From: Akkermansiaceae bacterium
Lineage (GTDB): Bacteria; Verrucomicrobiota; Verrucomicrobiia; Verrucomicrobiales; Akkermansiaceae
Length of the DNA stretch: 14,168 bases
Direction of reading: 5' to 3'
Assembly (NCBI GenBank): GCA_018676385.1
Contig: JABHEX010000143.1
Coordinates: 1-14,168 of the forward strand
Made by a program: the position numbers and the translations under genes
In this document: in pieces, positions 1 through 7,408 of the stretch
How the letters are laid out: every line of letters starts with the position of its first letter
How positions within the stretch are numbered: position 1 is the stretch's first letter
The notes under the pieces: generated by a model
Seen by the model: the letters and a program-made list of their open reading frames with translations, nothing else
What the model was told of the DNA's origin: nothing
The model's database searches: none

Positions 1-623
1 GCGGTGGCGGCAGCAGCAGGAATAGGGGTGGGCGCAGCAGAAACAGCGCTCGCGGCGGGGGCTTTACCTGTCGTTAAAGTTGCGATGACGGCTCCAATCG
101 CTACTTCCTCACCTTCTGCAACAATGGTAGCTATGACTCCATCAGCCTCTGCTTCCAGTTCATTGGAAATTTTATCTGTCTCCAGAGTCACAAGTGTATC
201 ACCCTTACTGACGTGGGCTCCGTTGGCAACGTGCCAGTTTCCTACATTGGCAGAAGTGATCGATTCCCCAGCTGCAGGCACCTTGATTTCCATGACCTTT
301 ACCTCGCTTTCAACAGTTGCAGGCATAGGCACGGCGGCTTTATCAGATTTGATAGCAGCGGACTTCCCCGATGCAGGAGCTGCTGCTGGAGATTCCTCGA
401 TGACCGCCACTACAGTACCAATGGCGACTTCCTCGCCCTCCTGCACACGAATACTTAGCGTGCCATCAGCATCTGCGGTAAGGTCATTGGAAACCTTATC
501 GGTCTCAATTGTTAACACAGTCTCGCCTTTGATGACGGCTTCACCGTCTTGCTTGTGCCAGCGAGCGACATTAGCGGAGGTAATTGACTCTCCGACGTTT
601 GGAATCTTGACTTCTGTGGCCAT
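1..623 (-). CDS. sucB: 2-oxoglutarate dehydrogenase E2, dihydrolipoyl succinyltransferase, N-terminal part (partial)
   Basis: E2 core subunit of the 2-oxoglutarate dehydrogenase complex (TCA cycle). It carries the succinyl group on a lipoyl-lysine from E1 and passes it to CoA; cytoplasmic. Only the first 207 residues are in the window. Two lipoyl domains are visible, at about residues 2-77 and 110-185. Each starts with a GESITSANV motif and carries the lipoylation site ETDK(V/I)SN, with Lys43 and Lys151 as the modified lysines. An Ala/Pro/Lys-rich flexible linker (about 78-107) joins them, and another Ala-rich linker begins at about 186. The peripheral-subunit-binding and catalytic domains lie beyond the left edge. 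The GES-type lipoyl motif and the position 40 bp after sucA favour succinyltransferase over acetyltransferase. No Shine-Dalgarno precedes the ATG, but the protein starts exactly at the lipoyl fold (MATEVKIPNVGES). Two lipoyl domains is more than the usual one for this enzyme. Confidence 0.93.
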   Translation of the reverse strand, partial: MATEVKIPNVGESITSANVARWHKQDGEAVIKGETVLTIETDKVSNDLTADADGTLSIRVQEGEEVAIGTVVAVIEESPAAAPASGKSAAIKSDKAAVPMPATVESEVKVMEIKVPAAGESITSANVGNWHVANGAHVSKGDTLVTLETDKISNELEAEADGVIATIVAEGEEVAIGAVIATLTTGKAPAASAVSAAPTPIPAAAAT

Positions 624-663
624 AAAATTCTTTGTTTGTTAGGTTAGAGGAGGGGAGGATGCA

Positions 664-3471
664 TTAGGATTTGTATGCATTATCTATGAGCTTTTTGTGC
701 TCACGTACGTGTTGCGCCTTGGAGCCGGCTGCAGGGCTAGATGACTGTTTACGGCCTGCGTATTGAATAGGCGACCCAATTACTTTTTCGAGCCGTGGTT
801 TAATGTAAGTGTAGGCCCCCATGTTACGAGGTTCCTCCTGCGCCCAAACCCATTTTTGTACCTGCGAATACTGGCTCAAGATAAGCTCTAGCATTTCTTT
901 GTTAAAGGGATAAAGCTGCTCAATTCGTATAATAGCGGTATTATTGATATTATTCTCGCCTCGATACTGCGCAAGATCGTAGAAAACTTTTCCAGTGCAA
1001 AAAATGACGCGATCTACCTCATCAGGGTTATCAAAGTCCATCGTGTCAGGAAGAATTTCTTGGAAGCATGCTCCTTCCAGGAAATCTGCTTCGCTCGACA
1101 CAGCCTCGGGACGTGTAAGTAGACTCTTTGGGGTCATCAGAACCAATGGCTTGCGAAAATCTCGCATTTGCTGCCTGCGCAGAGCATGAAAATACTGGGC
1201 AGGAGTGGAAATATTACCCACCTGAATATTTTCCTCGGCGCAAAGCTGAAGGAAACGTTCAAGACGCGCGCTTGAGTGCTCTGGGCCCATTCCCTCATAA
1301 CCATGAGGCAGCAGCATGACCAGGCTACTAGGCGTTTGCCACTTAGATTCGGCAGACGCGATAAACTGATCTATGATAACCTGTGCGCCATTACCAAAAT
1401 CACCGAATTGTGCTTCCCACATAATGAGCATACTTGGGCACCCCAATGAGTATCCATAATCAAAACCTAACACAGCAGCCTCGGAGAGTAGGCTGTTGTA
1501 GACACAAAATTTTGCTTGGTCATCAGATAAATTTTTCAGTGGGATGTGTCGATCACGCGTTTCCGAATCATAAAACACTGCATGACGCTGGCTAAAGGTT
1601 CCGCGTCTCACATCTTGCCCTGACAAGCGGACCGGATGGCCTTCAATTAGTAAAGATCCCCATGCGAGAGACTCTGCAAATGCCCAGTCATACCCTACCC
1701 CTTTGACCAAAGCATCAACACGTCGCGGCACGAAGCGCTTAGCAAGTGTGCGATGAAGGTTAAATCCCTCTGGAATAGTTGTAAGCACTTTACCTATTCT
1801 CTGGAGCTTGTCTCTGGAAATTCCGGTAGGCACGGGGACATGCGAATATTTTGGCTGAGGCTCTGCTGTAGAGCCACTGAAGATGGTCCGATCCCCTGCT
1901 TCCATATGAGCAACCATCTTCTCGTAGCCCTTTTCAAGTTCTTGGTTAACTTCATGTTCTATCTCGTCTGCTTGCCCCTGCGTTAGCAGACCTTGAGAAA
2001 CAGAACGCTCTTTGTAGAGGTCTCCGATAGGCTTACGGGCATCAACTTTTTTGTATATATGAGGCTGCGTAAATGCCGCTTGATCGGCTTCGTTATGCCC
2101 GTGACGCCGGTAACAATACATATCGATTACAATGTCCCTGCTGAATGTCTGGCGAAACTCTAGGGCGAGTGCTGCGGCCCATACTAGTTCAGCCGGTTGC
2201 TCCCCATTCACGTGTATGATAGGAGCTTCTATCATTTTTGCTACATCGGTTGCGTATTGCGATGAGCGGGCATCCTCAGGCATGGTGGTGAAGCCAATCT
2301 GGTTGTTAATGATAATATGAATGGTTCCTCCAGTTCGGTATCCTGGGAGTTGAGAGAGGTTCAATACTTCAGCAACCGAACCTTGACCTGCAAATGCCGC
2401 ATCACCATGGAGCAGGATAGGCATGATTCCCTTCCTGTATTCTTCCGCCACTTCAACACCGGCATCACGCATCTCGATTTCAACGAGCCGCTGACGTGCC
2501 CGTGCCTTGCCTTCAACCACTGCATTTACAGCCTCAAGATGACTTGGATTGGCTGCCAAACTGACGCGTACTTTCCCATCATCAAGCTGGCGAACACCCT
2601 CATACCCCAGATGGTATTTCACATCACCATCACCAGCAACTAGATCAGGGACGTAATTTGGCGTGAACTCGTATAGCAAGGTGGTGAGAGATTTCCCCAA
2701 GAAATTACGCAACACATTGAGGCGACCGCGGTGTGCCATACCCATCTCAATTTCAGTGACATTGTGTTCAGGGCTTTTTTCTAAGATAGTATTTAACAAT
2801 ACCATGGTGGATTCCGCGCCCTCGAGTGAAAATCGTTTTTCCCCAAGAAATTTTTTCGCCAGAAATGACTCGAACATTTGCGATTCAAGCAACCATCTCA
2901 AAACACGACTTTCGTCTACTTGTTGTTTATTTTGCTCTTCATGGCGGTGTTCTATACGATTACGCATCCAGTTCCTCACTTCAGTATTGAAGATGTGCAT
3001 GAACTCAAATCCCATGTATCCAGAATAGGTTTCTTCGAGCGCCTCGATCATTTGACGCAATGTCATTCTCTGCCCCTTGCGAAAAAACTGAGTGGAAACC
3101 TCACGATCAAGATCACTATCGGCAAGACCAAACTCGGACAACTGAAGGCGGGGGTTCTTGGCTCCATGCTCATCGAGCGGATTCAGGTGTGCCTGGGTGT
3201 GACCAAGCGTACGATAATTATAAACTAAACTAACAACTTTCCCGCGAAAGTTTAGATAATGCTCATCTTCTGAACTCACCTCGGATGTAATTCCTACAGC
3301 CGGTGATCGGGCTGCTTCACTTTGACGTTTTTTCAGCTGCGTAGTCCCCAGTTCAAAGCCTTCAAAAAACGCACGCCACTCAGAATCTACAGACTCTGGG
3401 TCATTCGACCACGCGTCGTATTTTTGCTCCAATAAATCAGCGTTAAAACGTGAGGATATGGAAGATTTCAT
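664..3471 (-). CDS. sucA: 2-oxoglutarate dehydrogenase E1 component (thiamine diphosphate-dependent)
   Basis: Decarboxylates 2-oxoglutarate with thiamine diphosphate and succinylates the lipoyl groups of E2; first component of the TCA-cycle 2-oxoglutarate dehydrogenase complex. At 935 residues it matches the family's usual length of about 930. The N-terminus (about 8-40, ending in EWRAFFEGF) is the short segment typical of E1o that docks to the complex. Family motifs follow: MAHRGR (245-250), the ThDP/Mg site GDAAFAGQG (356-364) with NNQIGFTT (389-396), and RRHGHNE (455-461). The C-terminal half holds the transketolase-like pyrimidine-binding and C-terminal domains, including GHPVRLSGQDVRRGTFSQRH and WAQEEPRNMGAY. 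It is transcribed with sucB 40 bp downstream. The start is at the conserved N-terminal segment, without a Shine-Dalgarno. A related branched-chain or pyruvate E1 is unlikely given the length and motifs. Confidence 0.97.
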   Translation of the reverse strand: MKSSISSRFNADLLEQKYDAWSNDPESVDSEWRAFFEGFELGTTQLKKRQSEAARSPAVGITSEVSSEDEHYLNFRGKVVSLVYNYRTLGHTQAHLNPLDEHGAKNPRLQLSEFGLADSDLDREVSTQFFRKGQRMTLRQMIEALEETYSGYMGFEFMHIFNTEVRNWMRNRIEHRHEEQNKQQVDESRVLRWLLESQMFESFLAKKFLGEKRFSLEGAESTMVLLNTILEKSPEHNVTEIEMGMAHRGRLNVLRNFLGKSLTTLLYEFTPNYVPDLVAGDGDVKYHLGYEGVRQLDDGKVRVSLAANPSHLEAVNAVVEGKARARQRLVEIEMRDAGVEVAEEYRKGIMPILLHGDAAFAGQGSVAEVLNLSQLPGYRTGGTIHIIINNQIGFTTMPEDARSSQYATDVAKMIEAPIIHVNGEQPAELVWAAALALEFRQTFSRDIVIDMYCYRRHGHNEADQAAFTQPHIYKKVDARKPIGDLYKERSVSQGLLTQGQADEIEHEVNQELEKGYEKMVAHMEAGDRTIFSGSTAEPQPKYSHVPVPTGISRDKLQRIGKVLTTIPEGFNLHRTLAKRFVPRRVDALVKGVGYDWAFAESLAWGSLLIEGHPVRLSGQDVRRGTFSQRHAVFYDSETRDRHIPLKNLSDDQAKFCVYNSLLSEAAVLGFDYGYSLGCPSMLIMWEAQFGDFGNGAQVIIDQFIASAESKWQTPSSLVMLLPHGYEGMGPEHSSARLERFLQLCAEENIQVGNISTPAQYFHALRRQQMRDFRKPLVLMTPKSLLTRPEAVSSEADFLEGACFQEILPDTMDFDNPDEVDRVIFCTGKVFYDLAQYRGENNINNTAIIRIEQLYPFNKEMLELILSQYSQVQKWVWAQEEPRNMGAYTYIKPRLEKVIGSPIQYAGRKQSSSPAAGSKAQHVREHKKLIDNAYKS

Positions 3472-3631
3472 GAATCAGTAATTAGGAATTTACAAAGCTA
3501 GCTTGGTTTTATTACTTGGAGCACGCTGCAAGTTGGGTCTAAGTAATGGCACACCCTCTCAGAGTCAACGCACAAGGTTGTCAATCATCGTATATTTTTC
3601 ACGCAGCACTCCCCCTACTAAACCCACATCC
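3472..3631. other. Divergent spacer between sucA and the ABC ATPase gene
   Basis: This 160-bp spacer must carry promoters for sucA (minus) and the ATPase gene (plus). On the minus strand a TTGACT hexamer (complement of 3562-3567) could be a -35 element for sucA, but no good -10 lies at the right distance. A 10-bp palindrome AAGCTAGCTT lies near the sucA side. An open frame extends from 3503 into the ATPase gene, but its first 43 residues have no family resemblance, so I treat that stretch as non-coding. Confidence 0.3.
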
Positions 3632-4564
3632 ATGATCGACGTTAAAAATCTCACTAAACGCTATGGAAGGCATACCGCCGTGAAAGATATCTCATTCCAG
3701 ATTAGCTCTGGAAAAATTGTAGGCTTTCTTGGCCCGAATGGTGCAGGTAAAACTACCACTCTAAGAATGCTTACTGGTTATCTTCCACCCACATCTGGAT
3801 CCGCCGAGGTCGCCGGGTATGATATTTTCCGGCAATCGCTTAAGGCTCGGCGTAAAATTGGCTACATGCCCGAGAATGTGCCACTCTACCTTGACATGCG
3901 GGTGCGTGAATATTTGAAATATCGCGCACAGCTCAAAGGCCTGAGAGGAAAAGAAGCACGCCAGAATATCTGGGAAGCCATGGAGCTATGCGACTTAATT
4001 GATGTTCGCCGTAAAATGATTAAAACGCTCTCGAAAGGCTTTCGCCAGCGAGTTGGGTTGGCCGATGCTCTTATTCACCAGCCTGATTTGCTTGTGCTGG
4101 ATGAGCCTACCAATGGTCTGGATCCGAACCAGATACGATCTATCCGTAATCTCATCAAAAAACTTGGTGAAAACCACACCATCCTACTATCCACCCATAT
4201 TTTAAGTGAAGTCGAGATGACCTGTGATCACGTCATTATCGTTGATGAAGGCAAAATTAAAGCAACAGGCTCCCCATCCGAGCTTATCGGTCAAATGCGC
4301 GCCGCAGGTAAAATCACCGTCGAGCTATTGGCTGACCCCGAGATATCAGCAGGTGCTATTAGCAGGCTTAGTAGTGTTAAAAAAGTGATCCAAGAAGACT
4401 CGGGCGATGACTGGACTCGCTTTTCCATTCTCGTCGACTCAGGCACCGACACTCGGGAAAAAATTGCCAACCTCACCAATCAAAACGGTTGGCCAATTCG
4501 CACGCTTCACCGTCACACCGCCACGCTAGAAGATGTGTTTGTGGAACTGACTCGGAAAGACTGA
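3632..4564 (+). CDS. ABC transporter ATP-binding protein, NatA/GldA-like (ABC-2 type)
   Basis: Cytoplasmic ATPase subunit of an ABC-2-type transporter; substrate unknown. Its 310 residues hold a complete nucleotide-binding domain: Walker A GPNGAGKT (34-41), a Q-loop region reading YMPEN with Glu where Gln is usual, an ABC signature in the variant form LSKGFRQR (133-140), Walker B LLVLDEP with the NGLDP D-loop (153-164), and the switch His189 in STHILSE. The C-terminal 90 or so residues form the accessory domain common in this subfamily, ending in LEDVFVELT. The start was chosen at MIDVKNLTKRYG, the normal beginning of the fold; the open frame extends 43 residues further upstream without similarity or a ribosome-binding site. 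Close relatives, including GldA of gliding bacteria, normally sit next to an ABC-2 permease gene. None follows here: the next gene is convergent purH. The ATPase family is certain; the physiological role is not. Confidence 0.92.
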   Translation: MIDVKNLTKRYGRHTAVKDISFQISSGKIVGFLGPNGAGKTTTLRMLTGYLPPTSGSAEVAGYDIFRQSLKARRKIGYMPENVPLYLDMRVREYLKYRAQLKGLRGKEARQNIWEAMELCDLIDVRRKMIKTLSKGFRQRVGLADALIHQPDLLVLDEPTNGLDPNQIRSIRNLIKKLGENHTILLSTHILSEVEMTCDHVIIVDEGKIKATGSPSELIGQMRAAGKITVELLADPEISAGAISRLSSVKKVIQEDSGDDWTRFSILVDSGTDTREKIANLTNQNGWPIRTLHRHTATLEDVFVELTRKD

Positions 4565-4856
4565 ACAGTTTTTAGCTTCATTCCATCGAACATTACTTGA
4601 TTTGTTACTAAAATATCAGTCTTAGCGTCTTGATAGTAAAATTTATGAGCCAAAACAGCTCCCGTTTGTAACTTCAAATACAACAATCGTATCGTTCAAT
4701 GCTGCTAACAATATCACAAAACCAGGATAGATTTAACAAGGTTATGTGATCTACAAAGCTTGCTCGTACGCCTCTCCAATAAAACCGTCACAGCTACTGC
4801 TCGCATCCTAGTCATGCTGAGCCTGGGAATAAAAATTTCTAGCCGCTGAGTATTTC
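4565..4856. other. 292-bp intergenic region between convergent genes
   Basis: This AT-rich stretch lies between the stop of the ABC ATPase gene (plus) and the stop of purH (minus). I find no open frame of useful length and no tRNA, and no remnant of the missing permease is recognisable by eye. A weak bulged hairpin (4605-4608 and 4614-4618 pairing with 4631-4639, 9 bp in total, followed by AAATTT) might end the ATPase transcript, but it is too AT-rich and irregular to call a terminator. Confidence 0.5.
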
Positions 4857-6401
4857 TTAGTGCCTAAAGTGCCTGTGCCCTGTGAAGATCATTGCAATGC
4901 CCGCTTCATCAGCAGCAGCAATGACTTCCGCGTCACGAATTGATCCACCAGGCTGGATACAGGCAGTGGCACCAGCATCAATGGCAGCGGTAAGACCATC
5001 GGCAAAAGGCAGCATTGCATCAGATGCCATGATACAACCGTTTAATGAGAGCCCAGCCTCATTTGCTTTCCAGACAGCGATACGTGAGGAATCGACTCGG
5101 CTCATTTGGCCAGCACCTATACCGAGAGTACGATCAGCCCCTGAATACACGATTGCGTTGGATTTTACGTGTTTGACTACACGCCAGCCAAATCGCATGG
5201 CACGAATCTCTCTCTCGGTCGGGGGGCGCTTGGTCACAACCTTTTCCTCGATATTATCAAGCCCAAGAGTAGTGTGATCGCGACCCATTACCATCAACCC
5301 ACCAGGAGCAGAACGGATAACAGGATCTTTTTTGATACCTTCCCACGCTTCCGTATTTAGTTTAATAAGGCGTAAGTTTTTCTTTTTCTGCAAAATAGCA
5401 CGTGCCTCGGAATCAAAGTCAGGCGCAATAATAACGTCGGTAAAAATTGATGAGATAATACGCGCCAAACCTTCTGTTAGTGAACGGTTGGTAACAATTA
5501 CGCCACCAAATGGCGCTTGGGTATCGGTCTCGTAAGCAAGCTGCCACGCCTTGCGCAAATCCTCGTCATCTTGCCCCACCCCACACGGGTTAGTATGCTT
5601 AAGAATACCAACTGTTGGCCTGACGAAATCAGTAATCAGATCAGACGCGGCCTCAATATCGAGAATGTTCGTGTAACTTAATTCCTTACCTTGAAGCTGG
5701 GAAAAGACATTGGAAAAATCTCCATAAAGTGTGGTCGGCTGATGCGGGTTATCCCCGTAGCGTAGTTCACGATCAAGTGGTTGACTGATAATGAGGTGGG
5801 AACGCGTGCCCTCACCTGACTGTGAGAGATAGTTGGTAATCGCAGTATCGTAAGTAGATGTGCGGAGAAAAACCTTCACAGCAAGCTCCTCACGCAGCTT
5901 CAAAGAGGTGTCAGCATTGTGCTCCTCCATTTCGGCAAGCACACGATCGTAGTCAGATGGGTCAGTGACCACGGTCACAGAATTGTAATTTTTTGCCGCA
6001 CTGCGTAGCATGGAGGGTCCACCGATATCAATATTTTCAATTGCTTCCTGAAGAGTCACACCATCTTTGACGATGGTTTCTTCAAACGGATAAAGGTTCA
6101 CCACCACGAGATCGATAGGCGGTATGTCGTTAGCCGCAGCCTGCTTAAGATGCTCTTCATCGTCTCGTTTGTGGAGCAAACCACCGTGCACCTTAGGGTG
6201 CAATGTTTTAACTCGGCCTTCGAACAGCTCAGGCGCTCCAGTAAAATCAGAAACATCGATTACAGGCAGGCCAGCATCACGCAGTGCCTTGGACGTCCCG
6301 CCAGTAGAGAGCAGTTCAACTCCATGTTTATTGAGACCTTCAGCAAATTTGATAAGCCCGGATTTGTCGGACACAGAGAGGAGCGCGCGTTGTATAGCCA
6401 T
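4857..6401 (-). CDS. purH: Bifunctional AICAR transformylase / IMP cyclohydrolase
   Basis: Catalyses the last two steps of de novo purine synthesis: formylation of AICAR with 10-formyltetrahydrofolate, then ring closure to IMP. At 514 residues it is a normal full-length PurH. The N-terminal MGS-like cyclohydrolase domain (about 1-145) shows LLSVSDKSG (7-15), LLSTGGTSKALR (30-41) and ELFEGRVKTLHPKVHGGLL (58-76). The transformylase domain shows RYGDNPHQ (214-221), KHTNPCGV (268-275; Lys268 and His269 match the catalytic Lys-His pair) and APFGG (296-300). It closes with PGGSIRDAE and the typical C-terminus TGHRHFRH. It lies 47 bp behind the second metal permease gene on the same strand, so it may be read from the metal operon, from its own promoter, or both. 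GGGG ten bases before the ATG is the only hint of a ribosome-binding site. Confidence 0.98.
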   Translation of the reverse strand: MAIQRALLSVSDKSGLIKFAEGLNKHGVELLSTGGTSKALRDAGLPVIDVSDFTGAPELFEGRVKTLHPKVHGGLLHKRDDEEHLKQAAANDIPPIDLVVVNLYPFEETIVKDGVTLQEAIENIDIGGPSMLRSAAKNYNSVTVVTDPSDYDRVLAEMEEHNADTSLKLREELAVKVFLRTSTYDTAITNYLSQSGEGTRSHLIISQPLDRELRYGDNPHQPTTLYGDFSNVFSQLQGKELSYTNILDIEAASDLITDFVRPTVGILKHTNPCGVGQDDEDLRKAWQLAYETDTQAPFGGVIVTNRSLTEGLARIISSIFTDVIIAPDFDSEARAILQKKKNLRLIKLNTEAWEGIKKDPVIRSAPGGLMVMGRDHTTLGLDNIEEKVVTKRPPTEREIRAMRFGWRVVKHVKSNAIVYSGADRTLGIGAGQMSRVDSSRIAVWKANEAGLSLNGCIMASDAMLPFADGLTAAIDAGATACIQPGGSIRDAEVIAAADEAGIAMIFTGHRHFRH

Positions 6402-6448
6402 AGTGTGTTACCCCGTAAATATGGGAGACTCAGACGTAGCCGCTGGCG

Positions 6449-7408
6449 CTACTTCGGGCAAGCGGAATCTCTGCTGGCCACCATCTCTGGCACTTCAATT
6501 TTACGACTAGAAAACAATTTTGCCACCAAACCATAACGTGGGGCGAACAACCACACAAACATAAACAACAAGCCCGCTGAACCTGCAATCATCCCAGACG
6601 TTGATGTTCCATCGAAGCCGAGCATCGGCGGCACTATAATCGCAGAAATATGCCCCATCACTGCCGCAAGAACTCCTACCACCGCGCTGATCACCAGCAT
6701 GATTTTGAGATTATCCGTCAATAACTGCGCTGTAGCAGCTGGCACCACAAGCATAGCAATCACTATGATACTGCCAACGGATTCAAAAGCTGCCACGGTT
6801 GTGACTGCAACCATCGCCATCAACAGGTAGTGCATCAACTGCGCATTGATCCCTAAGGTCGTTGCGAGCTCTGGATCATAAGCACTGATTTTGAACTCTT
6901 TGAACAACAGTATGATTATACCTAAATTCATGCAAAGTACAATACTCAACACAATTGCAGAATGCGGGATATCGATGATGTATCCTGCCATCTCAATCAC
7001 ACCAAAAGTATTGAAAGGCGTCAATTCGAGCGCTCCGTATAGTACACACCCAGGATCAATATCCACGTGATCTGTTGCTTGCACAATAAGCAGGAGGCCA
7101 AGCGCAAACATCGTAGTAAAGGTAATACCCATCGCTGCCCCTCGATCTACTTTACCCCATTTACTGATGCTCTGGGTAAAATAAGCGGTGAGCAAGCCCA
7201 TTACCGCAGCTCCCATAAACATCGGCAAACTAGCACGGCTACCTGTGAGTAAAAACCCCAGCGCCAGACCAGGTAAAACGGCATGGCTAATAGCGTCTCC
7301 CATCATACTCATACGCCGCAATACCATGAAGCAACCGGGCAGCGCACAAGCAACAGCACATAACGAGCCTACTACCACAATGCTAGTATCCGCGGGCATC
7401 CATGTCAT
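6449..7408 (-). CDS. Metal ABC transporter permease (ABC-3 family, TroD/YtgD-like)
   Basis: Inner-membrane channel subunit of a Mn/Zn/Fe ABC importer; 319 residues with about eight hydrophobic helices. The conserved ABC-3 segment RRMSMMGDAISHAVLPG lies at about 31-47, and the cytoplasmic ATPase-contact stretch reads FKEFKISAYDPELATTLGIN (about 169-188). The late conserved helix carries ESVGSIIVIAMLVVPAATAQLLT. The start codon overlaps the stop of the upstream permease-regulator gene by 4 bp (ATGA), so translation is very likely coupled. A strong Shine-Dalgarno AAGGAG lies 10 nt upstream and favours this ATG over another one two codons downstream of it. It is the last transporter gene of the cluster and corresponds by position to Chlamydia YtgD. 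The two permeases, this one and the fused one, would form a heterodimer. The metal cannot be told from the permease alone. Confidence 0.95.
   Translation of the reverse strand: MTWMPADTSIVVVGSLCAVACALPGCFMVLRRMSMMGDAISHAVLPGLALGFLLTGSRASLPMFMGAAVMGLLTAYFTQSISKWGKVDRGAAMGITFTTMFALGLLLIVQATDHVDIDPGCVLYGALELTPFNTFGVIEMAGYIIDIPHSAIVLSIVLCMNLGIIILLFKEFKISAYDPELATTLGINAQLMHYLLMAMVAVTTVAAFESVGSIIVIAMLVVPAATAQLLTDNLKIMLVISAVVGVLAAVMGHISAIIVPPMLGFDGTSTSGMIAGSAGLLFMFVWLFAPRYGLVAKLFSSRKIEVPEMVASRDSACPK

Noticed and set aside
1..60. GC-rich triplet-like repeats at the left edge
   Set aside because: They encode the Ala/Pro-rich linker after the second lipoyl domain of sucB, which is normal for E2 proteins.
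4..642. Long plus-strand open frame of 212 codons rich in Ala, Ser and Thr
   Set aside because: It is antisense to the two lipoyl domains of sucB, whose motifs are unmistakable; its composition is what the complement of that gene gives.
638..651. TTAGGTTAG, resembling half of a DtxR box, between sucA and sucB
   Set aside because: Only one arm is present; the other side continues as AGGAGGGG with no symmetry, and it lies inside an operon.
3503..3631. 43-codon upstream extension of the ABC ATPase frame
   Set aside because: It has no resemblance to the family, no ribosome-binding site, and lies in the divergent promoter region; the ATPase fold starts at 3632.
4605..4639. Hairpin TTAC...TATCA / TGATAGTAA after the ABC ATPase gene
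   Set aside because: It has 9 bp, nearly all A-T, with a 5-nt bulge and a 12-nt loop; too weak to call a terminator.
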